From positions 1-56,099 of the forward strand of contig CAZELU010000009.1 in NCBI GenBank assembly GCA_964513215.1: a DNA stretch of 56,099 nucleotides, given 5' to 3'. Below, piece after piece: positions 22,902 to 33,289 of this stretch. Origin of the DNA: Casp-actino8 sp964513215. GTDB taxonomy: Bacteria > Actinomycetota > Acidimicrobiia > Acidimicrobiales > Ilumatobacteraceae. How positions within the stretch are numbered: position 1 is the stretch's first letter; every line of letters begins with the position of its first letter. The position numbers were made by a program, and so were the translations under genes. The notes below the pieces were generated by a model. That model worked only from the letters and a program-made list of their open reading frames with translations, was not told the DNA's origin and searched no databases.

Positions 22902-23507
22902 ATGACGCCGCGTCTCGTGTGCGCGTCGGCCAATCCCGACAAGGTTGCCGAGATCCAGCGGCTGTTGGCTGGGTCGGTCGAGCTGGTCGCCCGCCCAGCC
23001 GATGTTCCCGATGTCGAGGAGAATGCCGACACCCTCGTCGGAAACGCCCGCCTCAAGGCGCAGGCGATTTGTACGGCCACCGGTTGCGCGGCGGTCGCCG
23101 ACGACACCGGTTTGTTCGTGGACGCCTTGCCCGGGGAACTCGGTGTGCACACCGCTCGCTATGCGAGCGATCGACCCGAACACTCGACCGATCCGTACGG
23201 AGCCAATCGACGAAAGATTCTCGAGCGGCTCCACGAGGTCGGTGCTCACGCCGAGTCAGAACGGCGAGCGCATTTCCTCACTGTCGTGATGGTGGTGTGG
23301 CCCGACGGTCGCGAACTCGTCGTCGAGGGTCGGTGCGACGGAATCATTGCGAACAGCGAGCGCGGTCGACGCGGTTTCGGCTTCGATCCGTTGTTCGTTC
23401 CGGTCGACGGTGACGGTCGCACGTTCGCCGAGATGACCGACGACGAGAAGAACGCCCTGTCGCATCGGGGTCGCGCGTTCGTCAACTTGGTGACGGCGCT
23501 CGGCTGA
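22902..23507 (+). CDS. rdgB: dITP/XTP pyrophosphatase (RdgB/HAM1 family)
   Basis: A 201-residue house-cleaning pyrophosphatase that removes non-canonical purine triphosphates. CASANPDKVAEI is the N-terminal signature, DDTGLFVDAL carries the catalytic Asp pair, and GFGFDPLFVP and LSHRGRA complete the active site. It follows rph after 19 bp. It ends in TGATCA, which also holds the stop of the convergent gene. Confidence 0.96.
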   Translation: MTPRLVCASANPDKVAEIQRLLAGSVELVARPADVPDVEENADTLVGNARLKAQAICTATGCAAVADDTGLFVDALPGELGVHTARYASDRPEHSTDPYGANRRKILERLHEVGAHAESERRAHFLTVVMVVWPDGRELVVEGRCDGIIANSERGRRGFGFDPLFVPVDGDGRTFAEMTDDEKNALSHRGRAFVNLVTALG

Positions 23508-24614
23508 TCACCAGCCGCGCAAGTCGACCGGCCAGACCTCGATCACCCGGGCATCGGAACCCGCGCGAACGTCGTCGACCACGTGCATCGCCGTGTGCAT
23601 GGCCACGGTCGGATCGACGTGAGCCGGACGAACGAACACACGATCACCGACACTCGGAACGGGCGCGCCGCCGTTGGTCGAGAACGTGGTGTGCTCGTCG
23701 CTGCAGAACCACACCGACGCACCGTCGATCGTCGGGTTGCCGTGGTCCATGCCGAGCGACTTGAGGCCGATGTCGACGACCGCCCACGACGGTGAACCTT
23801 CACCCGCTCCCATCGTGCGAGAAATCACCGTTCCGACCACGAACACGGCCTGCTCGAAGGGGAGAGACAGCGCTCCGTAGTGCGTGTCCATGAGGGCGTA
23901 ACTCCCGGCTTGGACCTCGTTCACCTGTCCGAGGATCGAATGCTCGGGGTCGTACAGATCGAACGTCCCGGTCCCGCCAGCCGACACGATCGACGCATCC
24001 TCGCCTACGACTCGGCGTACTGCGTGAGCGCACTCGACCAAGGTGGTCATCGATGCGAGAACTCTGGCCCGTTGATCGTCGCGGTCCTTCACCGCCATGA
24101 GATGGCCTTCGTATCCCATGACTCCACGCACCACGAGTCCGGCGTCGGCGGCGCGGGACGCGAGTTCGGCCACACGATCGGGCGCGATACCGCAGCGCGG
24201 AAGTCCGACGTTCACGTCGATCAGAACGTGCCGAATGCCGGCACTGCGTGCTGCGTCGAGTGTCTCGATCGAATCGATGGCAACGGTGACCATGACACCA
24301 GTCGCACTCTCGGCTCGCGCCATGGCGGCCAGGCGAACCGGGTCGACCGTCTCGTTGGCGAGGAGCAGATCGGTGCCCACGCCGGCCTCGGCCATGCCCA
24401 CCACTTCGCGCGGTGTGGCGCAGGTGAACGTGGCGTGACCTCGCGCCACCTGCTGAGCGGCGAGCGAGGTGCTCTTGTGGGCTTTCACGTGCGGACGCAA
24501 CGTCGCGCCGGGGCGAACCGTGGCCATGGCCGACAAGTTGCGTTCGAACGCACCGCGGTCGACCACGAGGGCCGGTGTCGGCAGGTCGCCGACTCGTCGT
24601 ACGGATTCCGTCAC
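23508..24614 (-). CDS. D-threonine aldolase-like PLP enzyme
   Basis: A 368-residue fold-type-III PLP enzyme (alanine racemase N-terminal barrel plus D-serine dehydratase-like C-terminal domain). The Schiff-base lysine is in RPHVKAHKS. The C-terminal metal pair is HxD in PAHVDPT, as in D-threonine aldolases; D-serine dehydratases have a Cys in the second position. It should split or build D-beta-hydroxy-amino acids with a divalent metal. The GTG at 24614 overlaps the stop of the acetyltransferase in GTGA; the longer frame to 24827 lies inside that gene and is not believed. Confidence 0.85.
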   Translation of the reverse strand: MTESVRRVGDLPTPALVVDRGAFERNLSAMATVRPGATLRPHVKAHKSTSLAAQQVARGHATFTCATPREVVGMAEAGVGTDLLLANETVDPVRLAAMARAESATGVMVTVAIDSIETLDAARSAGIRHVLIDVNVGLPRCGIAPDRVAELASRAADAGLVVRGVMGYEGHLMAVKDRDDQRARVLASMTTLVECAHAVRRVVGEDASIVSAGGTGTFDLYDPEHSILGQVNEVQAGSYALMDTHYGALSLPFEQAVFVVGTVISRTMGAGEGSPSWAVVDIGLKSLGMDHGNPTIDGASVWFCSDEHTTFSTNGGAPVPSVGDRVFVRPAHVDPTVAMHTAMHVVDDVRAGSDARVIEVWPVDLRGW

Positions 24615-25624
24615 GAGGCGAGTCTTCCAGAGCGGTCGTTCGGGGAGTGATCGATCTGACTCGTGACGATCTGGGTGTGGGTCGTGAATCCGAGTGCTCG
24701 ATACAGACGTGAGGCGCCACTCGGATTTTCGGCGTCGACTCCGATGGCGGCGTGACTCAAACCGTCGGCCGAATAGCGACGCAACGCTTCGCCGATGAGA
24801 GCCGAAGCGAGTCCGCGTCCGCGCCATTCGGGAAGAGTGCCGAGTTTGTCGACCCAGGCCTGCGCATAGCCCAGCAGTTCGTCATCGGCCGGGTACCGCT
24901 TCGACAGGAGGAATGCGACGATGCGTCCGCTCGCCGCATCACGCGCGATCAAAGACAGATCGAGACGACTCCCGAACCCGGTGGTCATTTCGCTCCATCC
25001 CTCGACAGACGTGGGTGTCGAGCCCCAGTGATCGGCGAACGAGGTGTTCTTGACGATCCGGATCTCGTCGAGCAACGGGTCGTCGAGGGGCCACGGCTCG
25101 ATCGTCACGGGACGACCGCCAAGTGAGGAAGCCGACGGAAGGTCGTCGAGATCGGTGAGCGGTCGCACGAGATCGTCGAACCAACGCACCGGCGTGAAGC
25201 CGAACGACGCCGCCAGACGTCGGGTCGCCTCGTCATCGACGTGATGGTCGATCCGGATGTAGCGAGGAATGGAGTTCGAACTCGTGTCGAGCCGCTCGCG
25301 GGCATGCGACGACGACCAGGTGAGGAGTTGGCGGCCGATGCCGAGACCGCGTCGATCGATGTCGACTCCACCTTCGACGTAGCACCGTTCCTCGGACACG
25401 TCGCTCGGAAGGTGAATCGTCCAGGCGTAGCCGACGATTCGCCCTGACTCGTCGACCGCAACTCGCGTGTCGCGCTCCATGTTCGTGAGAGACGAGTCGA
25501 TCTCTTCGCCGAGTTCGTCGGCTTGCATGTTGATGCGAATTCCGGCCGCTTGGTAGCGACGGTTGACGACGGCCACCAGTTCGGGAAGGTCGTCGGATCG
25601 AATCGGGCGCAGAGAAACGGTCAT
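24611..25624 (-). CDS. tandem-GNAT acetyltransferase, mycothiol-synthase-like
   Basis: A 337-residue protein with two GNAT domains: RRGLGIGRQLLTW in the first half, and WRGRGLASALIGEALRRY followed by NPSGASRLYRALGF in the second. Both contain the acetyl-CoA pyrophosphate loop. Length and layout resemble mycothiol synthase MshD, but other tandem GNATs look alike, so the symbol is withheld. The ATG at 25624 is preferred over the open frame to 25789, which crosses the tRNA gene. It is coupled to the D-threonine aldolase-like gene. Confidence 0.75.
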   Translation of the reverse strand: MTVSLRPIRSDDLPELVAVVNRRYQAAGIRINMQADELGEEIDSSLTNMERDTRVAVDESGRIVGYAWTIHLPSDVSEERCYVEGGVDIDRRGLGIGRQLLTWSSSHARERLDTSSNSIPRYIRIDHHVDDEATRRLAASFGFTPVRWFDDLVRPLTDLDDLPSASSLGGRPVTIEPWPLDDPLLDEIRIVKNTSFADHWGSTPTSVEGWSEMTTGFGSRLDLSLIARDAASGRIVAFLLSKRYPADDELLGYAQAWVDKLGTLPEWRGRGLASALIGEALRRYSADGLSHAAIGVDAENPSGASRLYRALGFTTHTQIVTSQIDHSPNDRSGRLAS

Positions 25625-25664
25625 GGCGAGGGAAGCATCGGGAGGTGAGTCGAGAGGCGAACGG

Positions 25665-25746
25665 TGCGGGCGGAGGGACTTGAACCCACACCCCTTTCGG
25701 GACAGGAACCTAAATCCTGCGCGTCTGCCAGTTTCGCCACGCCCGC
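25665..25746 (-). tRNA. tRNA-Leu (anticodon UAG)
   Basis: The minus strand folds as a type-II tRNA. A 7-bp acceptor stem pairs GCGGGCG with CGCCCGC, the D arm contains GGCAGACG, the anticodon stem CAGGA/TCCTG holds loop TTTAGGT (anticodon TAG), a long variable arm is present and the T loop is GTTCAAGTC. The discriminator is A, as expected for leucine. CCA is not encoded. Confidence 0.95.
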
Positions 25747-25773
25747 GTCCGGGTTGCCCCAGATCTCGAATGC

Positions 25774-25779
25774 TACGGT
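25774..25779 (+). promoter_or_regulatory. putative leaderless -10 box of the EthD-like gene
   Basis: TACGGT, 8 nt before the ATG at 25788. Confidence 0.4.
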
Positions 25780-25787
25780 CCGGCCGC

Positions 25788-26078
25788 ATGATCCGAGTGA
25801 GCGTCTATTACCCGTCCGGTGAAGGTTCGACTTTCGACCACGATTACTACCGAACCACTCATGTTCCGTTGGTCGCCAAGGCCTGGAACCCCACCAGCAC
25901 GACCGTCGACAAAGGAATCGACGGTCCGTACGTGGCCGCCGTTCACATGACGTTCGATTCGATGGAAGGGTTCCAAGCCGGGCTGAGTTCGCCGCTCACC
26001 GGCGAGGTCATGGCCGACGTGGCCAACTACACCAACATCACGCCCGTGATGCAGGTGGCCGAAGTCGTCGCCCACTGA
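25788..26078 (+). CDS. EthD-family small protein
   Basis: A 96-residue dimeric alpha-beta barrel protein of the EthD type. IRVSVYYPSGEGSTFDHDYYRTTHVPLV is characteristic in pattern: a first strand, then a DYYRTTHVPL helix start with the conserved His. Members aid ethyl tert-butyl ether degradation or act as small cyclases or oxygenase helpers; most have no known role. The ATG at 25788 is chosen over an upstream frame that crosses the tRNA. Confidence 0.8.
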   Translation: MIRVSVYYPSGEGSTFDHDYYRTTHVPLVAKAWNPTSTTVDKGIDGPYVAAVHMTFDSMEGFQAGLSSPLTGEVMADVANYTNITPVMQVAEVVAH

Positions 26079-26085
26079 GGTTTTC

Positions 26086-26106
26086 GGTCTCCGAACCCCA
26101 GAGACC
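26086..26106. other. short hairpin between the EthD-like and PLP genes
   Basis: GGTCTC (26086-26091) pairs with GAGACC (26101-26106) over 6 bp around a 9-nt loop. No T-tract follows. It may be a weak terminator, or nothing. Confidence 0.25.
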
Positions 26107-26154
26107 CCCGTTAGTTCGGTGCGGGTCGGTGATTCGTTTGACAAACTGTTAAGC

Positions 26155-27690
<1,536 letters not shown>

Positions 27691-27692
27691 AC

Positions 27693-28976
27693 ATGCTGCG
27701 CTGCGCGGCCTGTTCGCGCTCGCTCGACGCGGGCCAACCGCTTCCTTGGCGTTGTCCGGGGGAGACGGGCGACCGCCATCACATCTTGCTGATCCACCGC
27801 GACGAGCCCAAGGTGAGCGCCGCAACCAACTCGACGATCGCATCGGACGCCAACCCGTTCGTCCGCTTCGCACCGCGTCTGGCGTGGTGGGATTTCGTTC
27901 ACGCGCATGGTTGGAGCGACGAGCAGTCGATCGACGCGATTCGTCGCCTCGACGACCGGGTCGCGACTGTGGCCGGAACGGGTTTTCGAATCACGCCGCT
28001 CGCGGTGTCGTCGACTCTGGCCGATGCGGTCGGGCTCGACGGACGCGTTTTCGTCAAGAACGAAACCGGCAACGTGGCCGGTTCGCACAAGGCCCGCCAT
28101 CTCTTCTCGATCCTGCTGCACCTTGTGGCCGCCGAAGAGTTGGGCCTCACTCCGTGGACTCGGCGCGACGATCGGCCAGCGTTGGCGATTTCGTCGTGTG
28201 GTAATGCGGCCATTGCGGCGTCCACCCTCGCCGCCGCTGCGCAGTGGCCGATCGACGTGTTCATTCCCGAATGGGCCGGTGGCGTGGTGATCGACATCCT
28301 CGATTCACTCGGCGCGCGTGTGAATCGCTGTCCGCGTCGTGTCGACGATCCACCCGGTGATCCGACGGTGCATCGATTCCGTGAAGCGGTGGAACAGGGT
28401 GCGATCCCGTTCAGCGTCCAAGGCCCGGAGAACGCGTTGTGTCTCGACGGTGGGCGAACCATCGGTTGGGAGTCGGCCGAGCAATTGCGCGCGCTCGGCG
28501 TGTCGTCGCTCAGCGCGGTCTACGCGCAGGTGGGTGGCGGTGCGTTCGCGGCGTCGTTGTCGCGCGGTCTCTCCGAAGGCGGCGTGGCGGCACCGTTGGT
28601 TGCCGTTCAGACGGCCGGTTGCGCACCGTTGGCCCGCGCGTGGGAGATCGCGCACGATTCCACTCAGGCCTGGGCCACCGACTGGACGCGTTTCATGTGG
28701 CCGTGGGAACACGAACCCACGTCGTTGGCCGATGGCATTCTCGACGACGAGACGTACGACTGGGTCGCCGACTTCGCACAGCTCGAGGCGAGTGGCGGGC
28801 GAGTTGTCGTCGCCCCCGAAGACGACGTTGTGTTGGCGGCTTCGCTGGCACCGCAGGCTTCCGGCATCGAGGCCAGCCCCACGGGCACGGCGGGAGTGGC
28901 CGGACTCATCACCGAAGCGCGCGGCGGGCTCGTTCGCGGCGACGTGATGGTTGTTCTGTCCGGCGTCAGGCGCTGA
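27693..28976 (+). CDS. threonine-synthase-like PLP enzyme
   Basis: A 427-residue fold-type-II PLP enzyme. The start CAACSRSL and WRCPG give cysteines at an N-terminal zinc-ribbon-like segment, as in some threonine synthases. The PLP lysine is in NVAGSHKARH, and SSCGNAAIAAS is the phosphate loop, matching threonine synthase better than cysteine synthase. The C-terminal SPTGTAGVAGL fits as well. Its pairing with the preceding gene is not the usual threonine operon. The ATG at 27693 lies 2 bp after the preceding stop codon. It overlaps the convergent carbonic anhydrase gene by 11 bp. Confidence 0.75.
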   Translation: MLRCAACSRSLDAGQPLPWRCPGETGDRHHILLIHRDEPKVSAATNSTIASDANPFVRFAPRLAWWDFVHAHGWSDEQSIDAIRRLDDRVATVAGTGFRITPLAVSSTLADAVGLDGRVFVKNETGNVAGSHKARHLFSILLHLVAAEELGLTPWTRRDDRPALAISSCGNAAIAASTLAAAAQWPIDVFIPEWAGGVVIDILDSLGARVNRCPRRVDDPPGDPTVHRFREAVEQGAIPFSVQGPENALCLDGGRTIGWESAEQLRALGVSSLSAVYAQVGGGAFAASLSRGLSEGGVAAPLVAVQTAGCAPLARAWEIAHDSTQAWATDWTRFMWPWEHEPTSLADGILDDETYDWVADFAQLEASGGRVVVAPEDDVVLAASLAPQASGIEASPTGTAGVAGLITEARGGLVRGDVMVVLSGVRR

Positions 28977-29481
28977 CTTCTTCGAGTATTCCGGTTTCTA
29001 CGTCGTACACGAATCCGCGAATGAAGTCCTTGTGTTGGACGAACGGATTGAGCCGAATGCGAACAATGCTCTGGCGAACATCGGTGTACGGATCGCGGAA
29101 CGACTCGACCGACCACCACGGCTTCACGCCGACTTCGGCCTCGATCTCGTGCTTGAAGTCGTCTTCGTTCACCTGCTGTAGGCCGCAATTGGTGTGATGG
29201 ATGAGAATGATCTCGCGCGTGTTGAGAAATCGCTGTGACAGAACGAGTGAGCGGATGACGTCATCCGTCACCACGCCGCCGGCGTTGCGGATGATGTGCG
29301 CGTCGCCGTGATCGAGGCCGAGGATCTGGAACATGTCCATGCGGCTGTCCATGCACGCCACGACCGCGAGTTGACGGCGGGGCGCGAGGGCCAGGCCGGC
29401 ATCTGGGAAGTCCTCGGCGAACGCACGATTCTTGGCGAGCAACTCGTCGGCGTTGGGCCGAAACGATGCGTCGCTGTTCAC
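28966..29481 (-). CDS. beta-carbonic anhydrase
   Basis: A 171-residue beta-class carbonic anhydrase converting CO2 and bicarbonate. Zinc ligands are Cys43, His96 and Cys99 with the Asp45-Arg47 dyad in ACMDSRMD, and HHTNCG. The sequence is close to mycobacterial Rv1284. It is soluble, with no signal peptide. It diverges from clpP with 38 bp between the genes. Confidence 0.96.
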   Translation of the reverse strand: MNSDASFRPNADELLAKNRAFAEDFPDAGLALAPRRQLAVVACMDSRMDMFQILGLDHGDAHIIRNAGGVVTDDVIRSLVLSQRFLNTREIILIHHTNCGLQQVNEDDFKHEIEAEVGVKPWWSVESFRDPYTDVRQSIVRIRLNPFVQHKDFIRGFVYDVETGILEEVSA

Positions 29482-29506
29482 CTCCTGATTATGGCGGTTG
29501 GAGGGC

Positions 29507-29512
29507 TAGCCT
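29507..29512 (+). promoter_or_regulatory. putative leaderless -10 box of clpP
   Basis: TAGCCT, 7 nt before the ATG at 29520. Confidence 0.5.
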
Positions 29513-29519
29513 GCGAACC

Positions 29520-30107
29520 ATGACGACACCGATCTTCAATCTCGAGGCGGGCGACGCCGGTCGCGCCGACATCTTCACCCGTCTGCTGAAGAACCGGGTC
29601 GTCATGCTCGGCACCGATGTCAACGACGACATCGCCAACCAGATCTGTGCTCAGCTCCTGTACCTCGAGGGTGAAGACGCCGATGCCGACATCTGGCTGT
29701 ACATCAACAGTCCCGGTGGTTCGGTCACCGCGGGTATGGCCATTTACGACACCATGCAATTCGTTTCCTGTGATGTCGCGACGGTGTGCATGGGTCTGGC
29801 CGCGAGCATGGGCCAGTTCCTTCTCACCGCCGGTGCGGCGGGCAAGCGCTACACGTTGCCCAATGCGCGCATCATGATGCACCAGCCGCTCGCGGGCTTG
29901 CGTGGCCAGGCCGCCGACATCGCCATTCAGGTCGAGCAGATCACCTACACCAAGCGCCGCATGGCCGAACTGACCGCTTTCCATTCGGGTCAGCCGCTCG
30001 AGAAGATCCAGGCCGACGCCGAGCGCGATCGCTGGTTCACCGCCGAAGAGGCCAAGGCCTACGGATTGGTCGACAAGGTCATCTTGAAGCGCGGCGAGAT
30101 CGTCTGA
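29520..30107 (+). CDS. clpP: ATP-dependent Clp protease proteolytic subunit
   Basis: A 195-residue serine protease subunit forming the ClpP chamber. The catalytic triad is Ser96 in GLAASMGQ, His121 in MMHQPL and Asp170 in AERDRWF. YINSPGGSVTAGMAIYDTMQ is the oxyanion-side signature. Actinobacteria usually have two clpP genes in tandem; here only one is present and clpX is not adjacent, so a partner is probably elsewhere. The start lies 7 nt behind TAGCCT. Confidence 0.96.
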   Translation: MTTPIFNLEAGDAGRADIFTRLLKNRVVMLGTDVNDDIANQICAQLLYLEGEDADADIWLYINSPGGSVTAGMAIYDTMQFVSCDVATVCMGLAASMGQFLLTAGAAGKRYTLPNARIMMHQPLAGLRGQAADIAIQVEQITYTKRRMAELTAFHSGQPLEKIQADAERDRWFTAEEAKAYGLVDKVILKRGEIV

Positions 30108-30563
30108 TCACGGTGCGGGCGTGGCCGGCGGAATCGTGACCGGCACGCTTCCTTCCACGCCCACCACATCGGGCATCGCCACACCGCACGTCGTCTCCAC
30201 CCAGATGGCCACGTCGCGCGCCGAACGTTCGGCCTTGTAAGCGGCGTCGGCCACGTCCTGGCGTGAGCGCGGGTCGCTCGGGTCGACATCGGAGGCCATC
30301 TTCATCAACTCGGTGATGGTGCGCCATTCGTCTTCGATGATCAACGGTGTGATGCGGTCGAGCGTCTCGTAGCGGTCGACCAGATCGTCGATGTCACCGG
30401 GTTCGACGAACGGACCCTCGAGGAACGGAATCTGCCGGGCGATCTCGCCACAGAAGCGTTCGGCGCTGCGGTCGGTGTCGCTGCACCCGGCCAGCAGGGC
30501 GGTAGCGACAGCCACGACGCCGAACGCGAGCCCGGGTTTCGAGAGATGTCGCATCGCTGTCAT
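30108..30563 (-). CDS. small predicted lipoprotein, function unknown
   Basis: A 151-residue protein with a signal peptide of about 26 residues ending in the lipobox LLAGC (Cys27), so it should be anchored to the outer face of the membrane. The mature part is acidic and mostly helical in pattern, has two further cysteines (in ERFCGE and ETTCGV) that could form a disulfide, and ends in a Pro-rich tail. I recognise no family. Start ATG 30563 fits the signal peptide. It converges on clpP with no spacer (TGATCA). Confidence 0.75.
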   Translation of the reverse strand: MTAMRHLSKPGLAFGVVAVATALLAGCSDTDRSAERFCGEIARQIPFLEGPFVEPGDIDDLVDRYETLDRITPLIIEDEWRTITELMKMASDVDPSDPRSRQDVADAAYKAERSARDVAIWVETTCGVAMPDVVGVEGSVPVTIPPATPAP

Positions 30564-30640
30564 GGCCGGTCGACAGTCTCGCAGGTGCGACTCCGAAGGT
30601 TCGGTCACCGTGCCGTCACACCGTTTTCCCACATCACGGC

Positions 30641-32149
30641 ATGTTGTCGAACGTTCTCTCCGCCACGGTCCTCGGTGTTCATGGTCAACCAGTCGCCGTC
30701 GAAGTTCACATCGGCCAGGGTCTGCCCGGTTTCACGATTCTCGGTCGACCCGACGAGGTGTGTCGCGAGGCGCGCGATCGTGTGCGTGCGGCGTTCGTGT
30801 CGAGCGGTCTCGAGTGGCCGGCACGTCGCATCACCATGAACCTTGCGCCGTCCGATGTGCGCAAGGTCGGCTCGTCACTCGACTTGGCAATCGCGATCGC
30901 GGTGCTCGCCGCCAACGGGAAGGTGCCGTTGGCCTCGGTGGCCAATACGGCATTCGTGGGTGAACTCGGACTCGACGGACGCTTGCGCGCCGTGGTCGGT
31001 GCCGCGCCCATGATCGCCGCCCGTCGCGACGTCGACGTGGTGGTGCCAACCGACAATTGGGCCGAGGCATCCATCGTGCGGCCGCGGTCGGTGCGAGTCG
31101 CGTCAACTCTGCTCGAAGTCGTCGAGTGTTTGAACGATCTACGCGAGTGGACGTGCCCCGAGGGTGCTCGGTCTCGCGACTCCGTCGCCGTGGTGGTTCC
31201 CGACCTGGCCGATGTGCGCGGTCAGGAGACCGCGCGACTCGGTCTCGAGTTGGCGGCGAGCGGTGGGCATCATCTTCTGCTCATCGGGCCACCGGGTTCG
31301 GGCAAGACGATGCTCGCGCAACGATTGCCCGGCCTGCTTCCACGCCTCGATGACGACACCGCGTTGGCCGCGACGATGGTTCGTTCGGCGGCCGGCGAAT
31401 CGTTGCCACCAGGTGGTCTCGTCACGATCCCGCCCATCCGCATGCCGCATCACTCACTCAGTCACATCGCGATGGTGGGTGGTGGTTCGGGAGTGTTGCG
31501 ACCAGGCGAGATCAGTTTGGCGCACGGAGGTGTCCTGTTCCTCGACGAACTCGGCGAGTTCGCACCGTCGACGCTCGACGCGTTGCGGCAGCCGCTCGAA
31601 GAAGGTGTGGTTCGGTTGTCACGAGCCAACGCCACCGCCACGTTGCCGGCCCGCTTCACTCTGGTCGGCGCCACCAACCCCTGCCCGTGTGGTGGCGGTC
31701 CGCCGGGTTCGTGTTCGTGTGACGACAGCGCCTTGGCGCGCTATCGCCGGCGATTCTCGGGTCCATTGCTCGATCGTTTCGATCTTCGAGTGGTGGTGCA
31801 GTCGCCGGAGGCCGACGAACTGCTCGGCCAGTTCGCGGGGGAGTCGACCGCCGAGGTGTTGGTGCGGGTGCAGGCCGCGCGGGAGCGCGCGATCGAACGG
31901 CAGGGTCGGCTCAACGCCGCACTCGATGCCTCCTCGATCGACGAACACGCGCCGTTGTCCGAGGCCGCTCGTCGACTACTGCGCGACAACGTCGAGCGTG
32001 GGCGACTGTCGGGTCGCGGTCTCCTGCGGGTGCGTCGGGTGGCGCGATCGTTGGCTGATCTCGCCGCCCACGAGGGTGAGTTGACCGACCATCACATCGC
32101 GGCCGCGTTGGCCTTGCGCTCGCACATCGGGGTGCGCCCGCGACCGTGA
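30641..32149 (+). CDS. comM: ComM / YifB family AAA+ ATPase
   Basis: A 502-residue protein: N-terminal ChlI/Lon-protease-like domain (1-170), AAA+ core with Walker A GPPGSGKT and Walker B LFLDELGEF, and a C-terminal helical domain. ComM acts as a branch-migration helicase in natural transformation in gamma-proteobacteria; the function in actinobacteria is not established. A CPCGGGPPGSCSC segment is a cysteine cluster common in the family. It overlaps dprA by 4 nt. Confidence 0.93.
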   Translation: MLSNVLSATVLGVHGQPVAVEVHIGQGLPGFTILGRPDEVCREARDRVRAAFVSSGLEWPARRITMNLAPSDVRKVGSSLDLAIAIAVLAANGKVPLASVANTAFVGELGLDGRLRAVVGAAPMIAARRDVDVVVPTDNWAEASIVRPRSVRVASTLLEVVECLNDLREWTCPEGARSRDSVAVVVPDLADVRGQETARLGLELAASGGHHLLLIGPPGSGKTMLAQRLPGLLPRLDDDTALAATMVRSAAGESLPPGGLVTIPPIRMPHHSLSHIAMVGGGSGVLRPGEISLAHGGVLFLDELGEFAPSTLDALRQPLEEGVVRLSRANATATLPARFTLVGATNPCPCGGGPPGSCSCDDSALARYRRRFSGPLLDRFDLRVVVQSPEADELLGQFAGESTAEVLVRVQAARERAIERQGRLNAALDASSIDEHAPLSEAARRLLRDNVERGRLSGRGLLRVRRVARSLADLAAHEGELTDHHIAAALALRSHIGVRPRP

Positions 32150-33285
32150 ATCATCATTCGATCGATCACATCGCGGTCACGCGACTTCTCGGGTTGCCGG
32201 CGCTCGGTCCGCGACGACTGCGTACCTTGCTTCGCGAGCGGCGACCCTCCGAGGTCGAACACGACCTGCGTCGAGGTCGTCGCGTCTCGAACGATTCACC
32301 CGAATTGCACGAGGCCTGGACGAAGGCCCTCGCGGTGGCACCGACCGATCGGGAAATCGAGTCGCGGTTGGCCGTCATGCACGTGACGGTGATGGGTGAC
32401 CCCGACTATCCCCAGTCGCTGACCCGCGACCAGGCCGCGCCGGCCGCGTTGTTCTGGCGCGGTGACATCAGCGTGATCGATCGGTGTCGCCGCGTGGCCC
32501 TCGTCGGCACTCGACGGGCCACCGAATACGGGCGCGGGGCTGCTCACGACTTCGGACGTTGTCTGGCCTCGCACGGTGTGGCGGTGGTGTCGGGTCTGGC
32601 ACTCGGTGTCGACGCGGCGGCTCATCGCGGTGCGCTCGCTGCGAGGTCGTCGACGTCGACACGGTTGGCGGCGCCGCCCATCGGTGTGGTCGCATCCGGA
32701 CTCGACGTCGTGTACCCGCGTCTCAACTCTCGCCTGTGGTCGGAGGTGGCCGAGCGAGGTGTGTTGGTGTCGGAGTCGCCACCCGGCACCGAACCCGATC
32801 GTTTTCGCTTTCCACTTCGCAATCGCATCATCGCCGCGCTGGCCGACGTGTTGGTGGTGGTCGAGTCTCGCGCGACGGGCGGCTCGATGCTCACCGTCAA
32901 CGAGGCGTTGCAGCGCGACGTTCCGGTGATGTCGGTTCCGGGTGCCACTCGTTCGTTGGCGAGCGAGGGAACCAACTTGTTGCTGCGCGACGGTGCGCTG
33001 GTTGCAGCCTCACCCGACGACGTGCTGACCGTGCTCGGTCTCACGCCGACGCGTCACGACGTCGTACGCGACTTGCGACCGATACCGATGGGTGTCGATC
33101 GCGACGTTCTCTCGGTGATGACTGCCGATCCGATGGCGCTCGACGACGTGGTGCGGGCCAGTGCACCTCATTCACTCGGAGTGGTGGCCCTCGCCCTCGG
33201 TCGGCTCGAAGCCACTGGTTGGGTCGTGTGCACCGACGGGTGGTTCGAACTGGCCAACCCGTCCTCGACCCACTCGGTACCCTGA
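32146..33285 (+). CDS. dprA: DNA-processing protein DprA
   Basis: A 379-residue protein with the Rossmann-like DprA core: VALVGTRRATEYGRGAA, VVSGLALGVDAAAHRGAL, and FPLRNRIIAALADVLVVVES, then GSMLTVNEAL. A C-terminal winged-helix domain occupies about residues 310-370. DprA loads RecA on incoming single strands in transformation. The GTG start overlaps the comM stop (GTGA), showing an operon. Confidence 0.95.
   Translation: MNHHSIDHIAVTRLLGLPALGPRRLRTLLRERRPSEVEHDLRRGRRVSNDSPELHEAWTKALAVAPTDREIESRLAVMHVTVMGDPDYPQSLTRDQAAPAALFWRGDISVIDRCRRVALVGTRRATEYGRGAAHDFGRCLASHGVAVVSGLALGVDAAAHRGALAARSSTSTRLAAPPIGVVASGLDVVYPRLNSRLWSEVAERGVLVSESPPGTEPDRFRFPLRNRIIAALADVLVVVESRATGGSMLTVNEALQRDVPVMSVPGATRSLASEGTNLLLRDGALVAASPDDVLTVLGLTPTRHDVVRDLRPIPMGVDRDVLSVMTADPMALDDVVRASAPHSLGVVALALGRLEATGWVVCTDGWFELANPSSTHSVP
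33278..33283 (+). promoter_or_regulatory. putative leaderless -10 box of the xerC-type gene
   Basis: TACCCT, 6 nt before the GTG at 33290. It overlaps the end of dprA. Confidence 0.4.
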
Positions 33286-33289
33286 CCAC

